DNA of 64,000 nucleotides, taken from NCBI GenBank assembly GCA_020635915.1, contig JACJYU010000001.1, positions 62,001 through 126,000 on the forward strand, given 5' to 3'. The notes under the pieces were generated by a model. That model did no database searches. It saw nothing but the letters and a program-made list of their open reading frames with translations, and had not been told where the DNA came from. The translations under genes were made by a program, and so were the position numbers. The DNA is from Flammeovirgaceae bacterium. GTDB lineage: Bacteria > Bacteroidota > Bacteroidia > Cytophagales > Cyclobacteriaceae. This document shows, in pieces, positions 53,220 to 62,624 of this stretch. Numbering within the stretch: position 1 is the stretch's first letter; each line of letters begins with the position of its first letter.

Positions 53220-53293
53220 CGGTCTGGACGGGACTCGAACCCGCGACCTCCTGCGTGACAGGCAGGCATTCTAACCAGCTGAACTACCAGACC
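53220..53293 (-). tRNA. tRNA-Asp (GUC)
   Basis: 74 bases folding into a cloverleaf: acceptor GGTCTGG/CCAGACC, anticodon loop CTGTCAC (anticodon GTC), T arm with GGTTCGAGTCC, discriminator G. No encoded CCA. Asp identity from the anticodon and discriminator. Confidence 0.96.
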
Positions 53294-53332
53294 AGGTACC
53301 CATTTGGGCTATGCAGCACCAAAATTAAGGCG

Positions 53333-53363
53333 CAAAGATATACTTTGGGCGTATCTATCCAAA
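53333..53363 (-). promoter_or_regulatory. Bacteroidota-type promoter of tRNA-Asp
   Basis: On the minus strand TTTG (53360-53363), 19-base spacer, TATCTTTG (53333-53340), which matches TAnnTTTG exactly. It lies 40 bases upstream of the tRNA. This is the -33/-7 pattern of the Bacteroidota primary sigma factor. Confidence 0.75.
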
Positions 53364-53475
53364 AATATAAAGTGGATTATACAATTTTAGCCCATGGGTA
53401 CCCATCCGACAGCATCCGTTTTGCCAGAAGCCTTTCCGTCAGGCCACCGCTACACCATAGCGATGCCACGGCCAA

Positions 53476-53802
53476 TTAACAGGGAGTGGTTGTGGCGATC
53501 TCCAGGGTCCACATAACGAGGTTCTCCTTTTCGGTCTCCCTCAGGCAGTTTTCGTCCAGGTTTTTCACGCTGGCTTCAAAATCCGCGATGGACTCATTCA
53601 ATGCCTCGCACATCGCGGGCGTGGGCCCGGGGCCACCCGGGACCGATGCGTTGGAAATGGCTTGCTGGGCCGCAAGAAAATCTTCCCTGGCCGCCACCAC
53701 GGCAGGAAAACCGCAATCGCTTTCTTCCTCACTGCAGGAGGACATCACACATAGCGTTGCCGACATGCTGGCAACCATCAAAAAACTTATAATATTTTTC
53801 AT
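53476..53802 (-). CDS. Small hypothetical lipoprotein
   Basis: 108 residues with lipobox MSATLCVMSSCSEEESD and a short helical domain with AREDFLAAQQAISN and CEALNESIADFEASVKNLDENC. Two Cys pairs could form disulfides in the periplasm. No family recognised. Confidence 0.72.
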   Translation of the reverse strand: MKNIISFLMVASMSATLCVMSSCSEEESDCGFPAVVAAREDFLAAQQAISNASVPGGPGPTPAMCEALNESIADFEASVKNLDENCLRETEKENLVMWTLEIATTTPC

Positions 53803-53980
53803 GATATTGGGGTTTGTGGGCCTCGCTAGGGATCAGGTATTTTCCCGCCAAAAGCCAACCAGAAACCTACAAACAATTGAAACCTATTACAAAGGCAATA
53901 CGTGGAGGATAAGCTGATGGCATTGTTTACCACCAAAAACCACCCCGATTTCAGGGCTGACGGCCACCTGCGCAGGGGCA

Positions 53981-54043
53981 TTACAAACAAATCACCACAC
54001 CTTACAAATAAATCATACTGCCTTGCAAATAAATTACAATACC
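53981..54043. repeat. Three tandem 21-bp degenerate repeats
   Basis: TTACAAACAAATCACCACACC, then TTACAAATAAATCATACTGCC, then TTGCAAATAAATTACAATACC without spacing, followed by TTAGCC. They end 13 bases before the start of the small lipoprotein gene at 54057, in the otherwise empty stretch 53803-54056. Confidence 0.75.
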
Positions 54044-54056
54044 TTAGCCATAAGCT

Positions 54057-54266
54057 ATGATCGTGCGCACTGTTTTCTTGCTAATGGTTTTGACGGCCTT
54101 TTCCTCCTGTAGCCGTCACCATTACCATATTGTAAAAGTAAAAAAGCCGCGCTACCACCACGGCTGGTACAAGGACCATGTCTGGCGCAAGAAAATCCGC
54201 CTGGGCAGGATACATATCCGTTGGTTTGAAAAACAAGGGGTGAAAACCGTGAAAATGAAAGGCTAA
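54057..54266 (+). CDS. Small basic lipoprotein
   Basis: 69 residues: lipoprotein signal (FLLMVLTAFSSCSRHHYH) and a short, very basic, His/Lys/Arg-rich tail (KPRYHHGWYKDHVWRKK). No family recognised. It converges with the TetR gene; the two stop codons overlap by 4 bases. Confidence 0.6.
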   Translation: MIVRTVFLLMVLTAFSSCSRHHYHIVKVKKPRYHHGWYKDHVWRKKIRLGRIHIRWFEKQGVKTVKMKG

Positions 54267-54916
54267 AAACCTTTGGCCACCAATTCCAAATTTTTTCTGA
54301 AAAAGAACTTCAGGTTTTCCAGTTGTTGGGCATGGGCGGTTATTACCGATCCATAAAACAGCGCGTTAAGAAGATTGGTGATGTCACGGGTGGAAGTAGT
54401 CTTCGTGATTTCCTTTTTAAAAATAGCTTCGAGGGTAAATTTCTCAAACATCTGGTCCACGGATTGTATCTCCACGCTGGCAATATCTTCTTTATTGGGG
54501 TAGAGCAATTTTTTCTCTTCCACTTTCACCGGAAAGGGCTTTGGCGGTCTTCTTAACCCTGCGAGGTAACCAAAGAGGTTGAGCACCATGCCGGGATAGC
54601 TTTCGCACTCCTCGCTCAGTTTGTCGAAAAGGTAAGTGATGCCCGCCACCCCCTCTTTTGGCTTTTCGCTCAATTCCACTGCCCGGTGCAGGCACCATAC
54701 CCTGAAATAGTACAGCAGGATATCCTCCTTCTGGGGAAAATATTTGAAGAGCGTGACCTTGCTGATTTTTGCTTTGGCGCAAATTTCATCCACATATATG
54801 GCATCAAAAGATTTTTTGCCGATGAGTTTGAGCGTATGCTCAAGCACGGCCAACTTTAGACGAGCGGCTTTTTCCTTCCTTAAACCCATAGTTTTCTTCG
54901 CTTTGAAGTAATACAT
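54263..54916 (-). CDS. TetR-family transcriptional regulator
   Basis: 217 residues. N-terminal helix-turn-helix with FDAIYVDEICAKAKISKVTLFKYFPQKEDIL, then a helical ligand domain. ATG at 54889 (MGLRKEKAARLK) may be the true start, as the first nine residues are not typical. Divergent from the gamma-glutamyltransferase gene, with only 28 bases between, so it may regulate that gene and itself. Confidence 0.85.
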   Translation of the reverse strand: MYYFKAKKTMGLRKEKAARLKLAVLEHTLKLIGKKSFDAIYVDEICAKAKISKVTLFKYFPQKEDILLYYFRVWCLHRAVELSEKPKEGVAGITYLFDKLSEECESYPGMVLNLFGYLAGLRRPPKPFPVKVEEKKLLYPNKEDIASVEIQSVDQMFEKFTLEAIFKKEITKTTSTRDITNLLNALFYGSVITAHAQQLENLKFFFRKNLELVAKGF

Positions 54917-54944
54917 TTAGGGCCATAAACCAAAACCCATTTCT

Positions 54945-56633
54945 ATGAACCGCATCTTTACCCTGCTATTGGCCGCTGTATTGGTTTCCTGCCAGTCCGG
55001 GGAAAACAAAATACCCGTAGTCGGGCTGGTCACCGATAACGCCATGGTGGTGTCGGCCCACCCGTTGGCCTCCCAGGCAGGGGTGGACATCCTTAAAAAG
55101 GGCGGCAATGCAGTGGATGCTGCCATTGCCGTGCAGTTGGCCCTGGCCGTGGTGCATCCCAGTGCCGGCAACATAGGCGGAGGTGGCTTTATGGTGGCGC
55201 GGTTCAATGATGGTACGGTGGACGCCCTCGATTACAGGGAGGCTGGGCCGGTCAAAGCCACCACCGACATGTATATAGATGAAAACGGTGAAGTTGACCC
55301 GGAACTAAGCCGGGCCGGCCATTTGGCCAGTGGCGTGCCCGGCACCGTGGCAGGCCTTGAGGCCGCCCATGAAAAGTACGGCAAACTGGACTGGAAGGAA
55401 TTGGTGCAACCTGCCATTGACCTGGCCATGAAGGGTTTTATCCTTACGGAAAAAGAGGCGGAGGGCCTCAACTACACAGCAGAAAACCTAAAGAAATACA
55501 GCACCGTGCCCCCCGGTCAATTTTTGAAAGAGGAATGGAAAGCGGGGGACTCCATCTGGAACAAGGACCTGGGCCATACGCTGGAGCTTATTCGCGACCA
55601 GGGGAAGGCCGGGTTTTATGAGGGGGCCACGGCCGCCAATATCGTGGCCGAAATGGAACGGGGGAACGGGCTGATTTCCCTGGAAGACCTGAAGGGCTAC
55701 AAGGCCGTTTGGAGGACGCCTTTAACGAGCGACTATCGTGGCCACAAGATCATCTCCATGCCGCCCCCTTCCAGTGGTGGCGTGGCCCTGGTCCAACTGC
55801 TTCACTCCGTCTCCCCCTACCCACTTGGCGAATGGGGATGGAACTCCGTAAGGAGCGCGCACCTGATGGTGGAGGCGGAAAGGCGGGCATACGCAGACAG
55901 GGCCTTTTACCTGGGCGACCCCGACTTCTATAAGGTGCCGGTTGGGGTGCTTACCGAACAATCCTACTCCGACCAAAGGATGAAATCCTTCAACCCGGAG
56001 GTGGCCACGCCCAGCGCGGAGGTGAAAGAAGGCGCAATCACCATGAAGGAGTCTGAACAGACCACCCATCTATCAGTGGTGGACAAAGAGGGAAATGCCG
56101 TGGCCGTGACCACCACGCTAAATGGAGGGTATGGGTCAAAAGTGGTAGTGGGCGGCTCGGGCTTTTTATTGAACAACGAAATGGACGACTTCAGCGCCAA
56201 GCCAGGCGTGCCCAATATGTATGGCGCCATCGGGGGCGAGGCCAATAAAATCGAGCCCGGCAAGCGCATGCTCAGTTCCATGACGCCCACCATTGTGGAA
56301 AAAGATGGAAAACTATTAATGGTGGTGGGCACTCCCGGGGGCACCACCATCATCACTTCCGTATTTCAAATCATTGTGGACGTAATCGACCACAAAATGG
56401 GGATGCAGGAGGCCGTGGACGCAAAACGGTTCCATAGCCAATGGCTGCCGGACGTGGTCAGCTGTGAGCCAGGCGCGTTCACGCAGGCGGATAGTTTGCA
56501 ATTGGTGAAGATGGGCCATGAGTTTAGGTCCAGGGGGAGCATCGGCCGGGTGGATGCGGTCCTGGTACTTCCCGATGGCCAGCTGGAAGGTGGCGCAGAC
56601 CCCAGGGGTGACGACAAGGCCTTGGGGTACTAA
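54945..56633 (+). CDS. ggt: Gamma-glutamyltransferase
   Basis: 562 residues. N-terminal lipoprotein-type signal (LLLAAVLVSCQSGEN), then NAMVVSAHPLASQAGVDILKKGGNAVDAAIA, the autoprocessing Thr in SEQTTHLSVVDKEGNAV, and SSMTPTIVEKDGKLLMVVGTPGG. Splits glutathione and transfers or hydrolyses the gamma-glutamyl group in the periplasm. The precursor is cut into large and small subunits at the Thr. Its promoter region is shared with the divergent TetR gene. Confidence 0.95.
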   Translation: MNRIFTLLLAAVLVSCQSGENKIPVVGLVTDNAMVVSAHPLASQAGVDILKKGGNAVDAAIAVQLALAVVHPSAGNIGGGGFMVARFNDGTVDALDYREAGPVKATTDMYIDENGEVDPELSRAGHLASGVPGTVAGLEAAHEKYGKLDWKELVQPAIDLAMKGFILTEKEAEGLNYTAENLKKYSTVPPGQFLKEEWKAGDSIWNKDLGHTLELIRDQGKAGFYEGATAANIVAEMERGNGLISLEDLKGYKAVWRTPLTSDYRGHKIISMPPPSSGGVALVQLLHSVSPYPLGEWGWNSVRSAHLMVEAERRAYADRAFYLGDPDFYKVPVGVLTEQSYSDQRMKSFNPEVATPSAEVKEGAITMKESEQTTHLSVVDKEGNAVAVTTTLNGGYGSKVVVGGSGFLLNNEMDDFSAKPGVPNMYGAIGGEANKIEPGKRMLSSMTPTIVEKDGKLLMVVGTPGGTTIITSVFQIIVDVIDHKMGMQEAVDAKRFHSQWLPDVVSCEPGAFTQADSLQLVKMGHEFRSRGSIGRVDAVLVLPDGQLEGGADPRGDDKALGY

Positions 56634-56648
56634 GTGCCGAAACCTTTC

Positions 56649-58226
56649 CTAGTTCTTAATAATCGTAAATTCCACCCTACGGTTGAGCCTGCGGGTGGTT
56701 TCGGAATCGTTGCTGGCAATGGGCTTGATGCCCCCATACCCTTTGCCGGTGATCCTTTTTCCATCAATGCCTTTGCTGGTGAGGTATTCCTTCACCTTCG
56801 CCACCCGCTCCCGTGACAGCCGCAGGTTGTGCACTTGCAAACCGCGGTTGTCAGTATGGCCTGCCAACTCGATTTCAACCGTAGGGTTTGCCTTAAGAAA
56901 ATCCACCACCATGTCCAGCTCACTATATGATTCGTCCAGCAGGTTGGCGGTACTTTGCTGGAAAAGGACACTCTTTAAGTTGGCGGTTGCGCCCACCTCC
57001 ACCGGCTGCAACGAGAAGTTCATTTCGAAGTCCTTCATTTCAAAGGTGCGGATGTCCAGTTTTTCGAAGCTGCTTAAAAACCCGGGCGCCTCCACTTTAA
57101 TGCTGTAGTCGTCCACTGAGGGCACACTGATGGAAAAAACGCCATCAGGGCCTGCCACTACCTGAAAATCCGAACCGGATTGGAAATTTACCCTGGCCGC
57201 AACCGGTGCGTTGGTGGTGGCATTGGTTATTTTCCCCCAAACCCTCACCGATTTTTCATCACCGGCAATTGGCTTTTCCCTTTTTATTTCCACCAATTTC
57301 ACCACTGTGTCCACCGGCATTTCCTTCATCAGGGAATCAAGTGCTTCTTTCGGTGGCCGGTACATCTTAATGTCGCCATACCCATCACTGTTGAGCGTGG
57401 AGGTGTACAGGGCAAGCCCATCCTTAGGGGCCGGGAAATAAAACAATTCCCTGCCTTCGGAATTGACGCCCGCCCCCATGTTGACGGGGGCAGACCATTT
57501 GGTCCAGCTATCGTCAAGCCTTTTGGAATAATAGATGTCAAAACTCCCATAGCCCTGCCTTCCGTTGGAGGCAAAATACAAATAGCGCGTGTCTTCGCTC
57601 AACCAGGGGCTCCATTCCTGAAAAGAGGTATTGATGTTCCGGCCAAGGTTTTGGGGCTCGATCCATTTTCCCGTTGCATCTTTTACCGAAACATAAATAT
57701 CCTCCACCCCCAGCGAAGAATACCCCTCGCCTGCAAACACCAATACGTTTCCCGATGAGTTGACGTGCCCCGAAATGACAGGGTTTTTGTTCAAGAAGTA
57801 GGGGATGAAAATATTTTCGGGGGTTGTCCACCCTGAACCGGTATTCCGGGAAACGGATATCCCTTGTGTTTTGGCCTCCCCGTCAGGGCTGTAGTGGCCG
57901 AGCAAGAACATTTGTGAGCCGTCAGGGGAAAACCCGCCCACGGCATTGTACCCCTTGTTGTTCAGCACCGTGCCGGCATGGATGGGCGCAGACCACTCGT
58001 CCCCAATCCGTACGGATTGCCAAATGTCGCCTTTGTCCCGCTTGCCCCCTATATTTTGAGGATGGTTGGCGATCGTAAAATAAAGTGTCTTGCCATCCGG
58101 GCTAAGTACCGGGGCCTGCTCATCAAAGGGCGAGTTTACATTGGCAAACGACTTATTGGTGATCGGTTGGCTTACGGACACCAACGGGGCCAGCCACGCA
58201 AGGCCTAAAAACAAAAAATACTTCAT
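56649..58226 (-). CDS. OmpA-family protein with PD40/WD40-like repeats
   Basis: About 525 residues from ATG at 58226 (MKYFLFLGLAWLAPLVSVSQ signal). PD40-type beta-propeller repeats (EQAPVLSPDGKTLYFTIA, YNAVGGFSPDGSQMFLLG, EWSPWLSEDTRYLYFASNG), a carboxypeptidase-regulatory-like domain (RVWGKITNATTNAPVAARV), then an OmpA peptidoglycan-binding domain (VEIELAGHTDNRG, LSRERVAKVKEYL). Anchored between outer membrane and peptidoglycan. Similar proteins belong to the T9SS-associated or gliding-related envelope set, but a specific role is not shown. Confidence 0.9.
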   Translation of the reverse strand: MKYFLFLGLAWLAPLVSVSQPITNKSFANVNSPFDEQAPVLSPDGKTLYFTIANHPQNIGGKRDKGDIWQSVRIGDEWSAPIHAGTVLNNKGYNAVGGFSPDGSQMFLLGHYSPDGEAKTQGISVSRNTGSGWTTPENIFIPYFLNKNPVISGHVNSSGNVLVFAGEGYSSLGVEDIYVSVKDATGKWIEPQNLGRNINTSFQEWSPWLSEDTRYLYFASNGRQGYGSFDIYYSKRLDDSWTKWSAPVNMGAGVNSEGRELFYFPAPKDGLALYTSTLNSDGYGDIKMYRPPKEALDSLMKEMPVDTVVKLVEIKREKPIAGDEKSVRVWGKITNATTNAPVAARVNFQSGSDFQVVAGPDGVFSISVPSVDDYSIKVEAPGFLSSFEKLDIRTFEMKDFEMNFSLQPVEVGATANLKSVLFQQSTANLLDESYSELDMVVDFLKANPTVEIELAGHTDNRGLQVHNLRLSRERVAKVKEYLTSKGIDGKRITGKGYGGIKPIASNDSETTRRLNRRVEFTIIKN

Positions 58227-58251
58227 CTCCACAAAAGTAGTTAAAACCATT

Positions 58252-58896
58252 TTAAGCCCTGCTTACCCAGGGGTTGCCCTTTACATAAAACCGCCAGGGC
58301 AGCAACGCATCTTCGCCAGCATAGTCTATGCCGATCCTTTTTGCCACTATGACTTTGTTCTTTGCAACTTTCATGCCCCGGTCTTCCACCCAAACATCGT
58401 CACCTGTCAACAATTTTCCATTGGACGTCCTGTCAATGCCCAATGCCTTCGTTAGTTTGCCGGGCCCGGAGGTTATCCGGTGGATGCGCCTATAATGCGA
58501 ACGCTGCAGCATCAGGTCGCTCCCGTCCAGCGGCTCCAAGGCCCGCACCAATACGGCCTCGGCCCGCCCCTCTTTGTTGGTCACAATGTTGAACAAATGG
58601 TGGATGCCGTAGCACAGGTACACATAAACCAGGCCACCTTTTCCAAACAATATTTCCGTTCGTGCCGTCCGTAAGTTATTATAGGCGTGGCATCCCCTTT
58701 CCTTATAGGAATAAGCCTCCGTTTCAACGATAATCCCACTTGTTAAAGAATTGTTAATTCGGCTTACCAATACTTTGCCCAGAAGGTCCCTGGCTATTTT
58801 ATCGACCTGGGGCCGCTGGTAAAAAGGTTCTTTGAGTTTCACCTGGATGGTTTTTAGCGGAAAGCTGCTAACTTTGGCGCCCGCAAATAAACCCAA
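58252..58896 (-). CDS. 3-methyladenine DNA glycosylase (AAG/MPG type)
   Basis: 214 residues: LARDLLGKVLV-like start region (IARDLLGKVLVSRI), catalytic Glu in GIIVETEAYSY, GLVYVYLCYGIHHLFNIVT, AVLVRALEPLDG, SGPGKLTKALGID. Removes alkylated purines. A shorter start at GTG 58842 would free the region shared with the divergent DUF2911 gene; the long start leaves only 6 bases between the two genes. Confidence 0.93.
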   Translation of the reverse strand: MGLFAGAKVSSFPLKTIQVKLKEPFYQRPQVDKIARDLLGKVLVSRINNSLTSGIIVETEAYSYKERGCHAYNNLRTARTEILFGKGGLVYVYLCYGIHHLFNIVTNKEGRAEAVLVRALEPLDGSDLMLQRSHYRRIHRITSGPGKLTKALGIDRTSNGKLLTGDDVWVEDRGMKVAKNKVIVAKRIGIDYAGEDALLPWRFYVKGNPWVSRA

Positions 58897-58902
58897 AATT
58901 AA

Positions 58903-59760
58903 ATGAAAAATTGCATTACGATCATTTTAGCCACAGTTACATGGATGGCACATGCACAGATCCAAACCCCTCAGCCCAGCCCTGCCGGATCGGTGTCGAG
59001 TGTGGTTGGCTTAACGGATGTCAAGGTAGATTACTCACGCCCCCAAATGAAAGGGCGCAAGATCTTTGGCGAAGGTGACGGGTACCTCACCCCATATGGC
59101 CAAATCTGGAGGACGGGGGCCAATAATGGCACCATCATTTCCTTTTCGGACGATGTAACGGTGGAAGGCATAAAAGTACCCAAAGGCGAATACCTCATTT
59201 TTACCTGGCCAGGCGCCAGCGAATGGACAATATCGTTGTACAGCGACCTTTCGCTAGGTGGGAACACGGCCGCATACGACAAAAGTAAAGAGGTGGCCAA
59301 CTTTAAGGTAAAGGCAGAAAAACTTGCCGAAGCCATTCAAACGCTTACCATAAACATTGCCGACATCGCTGAAGACAGCAAGAGTGCAAACATCCAGATT
59401 GCCTGGGAAAATACATCGGTGAAATTCAAAGTAGGCGTGGATTACGACACTAAAGTAATGGCGGCCATTGAAGCCAATACCAAAGTCAACCCGGCCAACC
59501 TTATTGCGGCAGCGCGATATTACCACGCCACAAAAAGGGACCTGAAGCAGGCATTGGCATGGACCAACGAATACCTGTCGATAGGAAAAAATTCTGAGCA
59601 ATTTTGGAACGTCCACTTTAAAGCACAACTTTTAAAAGACATGGGCGACAAAAAAGGTGCGTTGGCAGCGGCCACGCAATCCCTGGAGGCCGCCAAAAAA
59701 GCAGCAGGCGATTTTGGCTATATCAAGCTCAATGAGGAATTGATCAAGTCCCTGAAATAA
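58903..59760 (+). CDS. DUF2911 domain protein
   Basis: 285 residues: signal peptide (IILATVTWMAHAQ), then the DUF2911 block (VDYSRPQMKGRKIFG, YGQIWRTGANNGTIISFSDDVTVEG, GEYLIFTWPG) and a C-terminal helical TPR-like part (NEYLSIGKNSEQFWNVHFKA). Function of the family is unknown. A second member lies at 60153-60998. Confidence 0.88.
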   Translation: MKNCITIILATVTWMAHAQIQTPQPSPAGSVSSVVGLTDVKVDYSRPQMKGRKIFGEGDGYLTPYGQIWRTGANNGTIISFSDDVTVEGIKVPKGEYLIFTWPGASEWTISLYSDLSLGGNTAAYDKSKEVANFKVKAEKLAEAIQTLTINIADIAEDSKSANIQIAWENTSVKFKVGVDYDTKVMAAIEANTKVNPANLIAAARYYHATKRDLKQALAWTNEYLSIGKNSEQFWNVHFKAQLLKDMGDKKGALAAATQSLEAAKKAAGDFGYIKLNEELIKSLK

Positions 59761-59778
59761 TTTGCTTTCAAAAAAATA

Positions 59779-59824
59779 AAAACGAGGCTGCCCCCGGCAC
59801 TTCAGGGAGCAGCCTCGTTTTTTT
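59779..59824. terminator. Bidirectional terminator
   Basis: AACGAGGCTGC and GCAGCCTCGTT pair around a 17-base loop; A-rich on the left, T-run on the right. It lies between two converging genes (59760 plus strand, 59837 minus strand). Confidence 0.85.
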
Positions 59825-59836
59825 ATATCCGACTTG

Positions 59837-60145
59837 TCAAAGCCACTGGAGCCCTTGCTTTATGGCATACCCTATCATCAGTAAAATAAACCCTGCAAAA
59901 AGCACCCGCAAGAGCAGGACCCAGGCCATCCTCCACGTGGTGATGTACAACACAAGCGCCAACATCAAATAACCGGAGGCCACCAGGTGCAGGACGCCCA
60001 CCGTGCGCTCAAGCCCCGGGGACGGGACCCTTCCTATGGACAAAAACTCGACAAAACAAACCAGCGCGCCCAGTGTTATAAGAAGGTTCCGGTATTTAAG
60101 GATTGTGCGTACCAATTTGCCTTTATAAGTGCACCCCTGTTCCAA
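59837..60145 (-). CDS. Small membrane protein
   Basis: 102 residues with three hydrophobic segments (LLITLGALVCFVEFLSIG, LVASGYLMLALVLYITT, LLLRVLFAGFILLMIGYA). The start could be the GTG/ATG region near 60112 (MVRTIL-like frame). No family recognised. Directly downstream of the second DUF2911 gene. Confidence 0.65.
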   Translation of the reverse strand: MEQGCTYKGKLVRTILKYRNLLITLGALVCFVEFLSIGRVPSPGLERTVGVLHLVASGYLMLALVLYITTWRMAWVLLLRVLFAGFILLMIGYAIKQGLQWL

Positions 60146-60152
60146 CTGGCCG

Positions 60153-60998
60153 TTACTTCAACGAGGCGATCAACTGCTCGTTGAGCTTTACGTAATCCAA
60201 ATTTCCTGCCGCTTTGGCCAGGGCTGCCGCTTTGGTGGCCGTGGCCACCGCCTCTTCATTCTTGTTGTTCCTTGCCAACAGTTGTGCCTTTAGGTACCAC
60301 ATCCAGTACTTGGGGTCTTTGTCCATTTCAATGGCTTTGGTGGCCCAGGCCAACGCGAGGGCCGCGTCCCTGTTTGTATCGAAATAATAGGCAGCCCCAT
60401 CGTAATAGCTTCTGGCGGAAGCCGTTTTGCCATCAATCAGTTCCGCCTGTATGTCGGCCATCACGCGGGCATCCACATCCGACTGGATATTGAACATTGC
60501 CTTGGTGTGTTCCCATTTCAGGTTGAGGTTGGCGCTGTTCCTCGTAAAATCGGAAAAGCTGATGGTAAAGGTTTCATAGTGGCTACTGGGATGTTTAAGG
60601 GGCACCTCAAACCTCAATGCATCTTCGGCCGGGTCGTAGCCGATGGCGCCCCACCAACCCAGGTTTTTGCTCAAAATGATGGTGGCCTTGTCTTGGGTGA
60701 AGATGGTGTACAGCGCATATTCACCCGCAGCAACGGGGTGGCCATCCAACTTTACGGGTTCGCTAAAGCTTATCTTGGTGGAGGCATTGGCACCTGTCCG
60801 CCATACTTCATCATAGGGTATGAGGTTTCCGGCCACTTGCCTTCCCCTGGCACTTGGCCTGGAATAGACCACTTTTACTTCGGCAAAGCCAACGGTGCCT
60901 TTCAGCTCGAAAGTAGGGCTTGCCGGTGGTGTTTTTATTTGGGCGAGGGCAACCCCACTTACCAGTACGCCCAGCAACAGGGCAAAATATGTTTTCAT
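60153..60998 (-). CDS. DUF2911 domain protein
   Basis: 281 residues from ATG at 60998 (MKTYFALLLGVLVSGVALAQ signal). DUF2911 block VVYSRPSARGRQVAGN, YDEVWRTGANASTKISFSEPV, GEYALYTIFTQDKA, then a TPR-like C-terminus (ALAWATKAIEMDKDPKYWMWYL). Paralogue of 58903-59760 with the same two-part layout. Unknown function, periplasmic. Confidence 0.88.
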   Translation of the reverse strand: MKTYFALLLGVLVSGVALAQIKTPPASPTFELKGTVGFAEVKVVYSRPSARGRQVAGNLIPYDEVWRTGANASTKISFSEPVKLDGHPVAAGEYALYTIFTQDKATIILSKNLGWWGAIGYDPAEDALRFEVPLKHPSSHYETFTISFSDFTRNSANLNLKWEHTKAMFNIQSDVDARVMADIQAELIDGKTASARSYYDGAAYYFDTNRDAALALAWATKAIEMDKDPKYWMWYLKAQLLARNNKNEEAVATATKAAALAKAAGNLDYVKLNEQLIASLK

Positions 60999-61154
60999 TT
61001 TATCGGTGGATTGGTACATGCCCAAATATAAGGATGATTGCCCATCTGCCCCTATGATGAAACGAAGGCTTTTTTATCCTAAATTGGAAATGGTTTTGTT
61101 CATTTTGTGCGAGGCAGTTTGGCCCCTGCTGAACAAAAGTTTTAATTTTGGTGC

Positions 61155-61835
61155 ATGGAAAGCAAAATCTGGTACCTGTCGCAAATAAATGTTTTAAAAA
61201 ACCTATCCGGGGACCAGTTGATGGAACTTGCCAACCTCTGTGGGATGAGGACCCTTCAGCGTGGCGAAAACCTGTACTTGCCTGGCGAGGCCAATGACAT
61301 CTATTTCCTGAAGAAGGGGTCCGTCAAGCTCATCTCCAACTCCAAAGAAGGCGAAGAACTCATTCAAGACATTATTTATGTGGGGGAAATATTCGGCCAG
61401 CTTCAACCGGGGGACCTGGGCAGTGGGTTAGAGTCGGCAGTGGCCATGGAAGAAGTTGTCGTTTGTTTTTTACCGGTGAGTGCATGGCAAAACTTTTTGT
61501 CCAATAATATACCATTAAAACTCAGCATACTGAAGTGGGTGGGGTTTAAAATAAGAAAGGTAGAACGAAAAATAGACAGGCTATACTTCAAGGATGCACG
61601 CACCCGGGTAATGGAACTCTTTGCAGACCTGGCACAACTGGCCGGGACACCCATCGGGGGCAACGTAAAACTCAGGATGCGCCTGACCCACGAAGAAATT
61701 GCGCAGCTCACCGGCAACAGCCGGCAAAGCACCACTACCCTCATGAATGCGTTAAGGAAAGAGGGACTTATTGATTACAACAGGAACAGGATAACCATTA
61801 ACCGGTCGTTGTTGTCATTGATGGAAAACAAATAG
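61155..61835 (+). CDS. Crp/Fnr-family transcriptional regulator
   Basis: 226 residues: cyclic-nucleotide-binding-like fold (GENLYLPGEANDIYFLKKGSVKLI), dimer helix, then a winged helix-turn-helix (LTHEEIAQLTGNSRQSTTTLMNALRKEGLI). No Fnr-type Cys cluster. Effector and targets unknown. Confidence 0.92.
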   Translation: MESKIWYLSQINVLKNLSGDQLMELANLCGMRTLQRGENLYLPGEANDIYFLKKGSVKLISNSKEGEELIQDIIYVGEIFGQLQPGDLGSGLESAVAMEEVVVCFLPVSAWQNFLSNNIPLKLSILKWVGFKIRKVERKIDRLYFKDARTRVMELFADLAQLAGTPIGGNVKLRMRLTHEEIAQLTGNSRQSTTTLMNALRKEGLIDYNRNRITINRSLLSLMENK

Positions 61836-61843
61836 GTCAAAGC

Positions 61844-62620
61844 TTATTCAAAAAACAAGCGCAGCCCCCGTTCTTCCCGGTAAATTATAGGCTTTAGGTG
61901 AAAGGCGTTTTGAACATTGGTTTCCGTCAATACTACTTCTTTGGGGCCGCTGGCCACCAGGCGGCCATTTTGGATGAGGTGGACCACATCGCCAAAGCGG
62001 GCGGCCAGGTTCAAGTCGTGCACAACCCCCACCACCACCAAATCCGGTTGCCTCAGCAGGTCAATCACTTTGTGCATAAACTGGAATTGATAATGGACGT
62101 CCAAAAAGGTGAGCGGCTCGTCCAGCAGTAGGTAACGGCCATGGCCGGGCGCGGGGTACCAGAGTTGCGTGAGCACACGGGCAAAATGCACCCGCTGTCG
62201 TTCCCCCCCGCTCAAGGTCATATAGTTTCGGTCAGCCATTTCCTCCACCTCAAAGAATTTAAGTGCCGCCAGGCAAGCTTCCTCGTCCACCGCCCTGGGC
62301 GAGCCGGCAAAATGGGGATACCGGCCCATCATCACAATTTCCCAAACCTTTAGCGGAAAAGCCAGGTCAACGTTTTGCGAAAGCACCGCGCGCATCCTGG
62401 CCAGGGCCTTGTCGCGAAGGGCCCTGCTGTTGACGCCACCATACAACACTTTGCCATCATAGCCCGTCATCTGCCGGCTCAGCACTTTCATCAGGGTGGA
62501 CTTGCCTGCCCCGTTCGGCCCGATGACCAGGTTGAGCTTGCCGGGCAAAAATTCGGCATCCACCTTATCCAAGAGGGTTTTGCCACCAATGCGCACCGAA
62601 ATGTTTTCAGCCTTCAGCAT
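61844..62620 (-). CDS. hmuV: Heme-type ABC transporter ATP-binding protein
   Basis: 258 residues: Walker A IGPNGAGKSTLMK, Q-loop AVLSQNVDLAFPL, ABC signature TLSGGERQRV, Walker B YLLLDEPLTFLD, switch His in VGVVHDLNLA. The FLDVHYQ and MGRYPHF features fit HmuV. Powers import with the permease gene 4 bases upstream. Substrate (heme, or another iron chelate or cobalamin) is by family. Confidence 0.88.
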   Translation of the reverse strand: MLKAENISVRIGGKTLLDKVDAEFLPGKLNLVIGPNGAGKSTLMKVLSRQMTGYDGKVLYGGVNSRALRDKALARMRAVLSQNVDLAFPLKVWEIVMMGRYPHFAGSPRAVDEEACLAALKFFEVEEMADRNYMTLSGGERQRVHFARVLTQLWYPAPGHGRYLLLDEPLTFLDVHYQFQFMHKVIDLLRQPDLVVVGVVHDLNLAARFGDVVHLIQNGRLVASGPKEVVLTETNVQNAFHLKPIIYREERGLRLFFE

Positions 62621-62624
62621 AACA

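Noticed and set aside
53255..53479. Plus-strand open frame across tRNA-Asp
   Set aside because: It covers the tRNA and its promoter and has no protein-like features.
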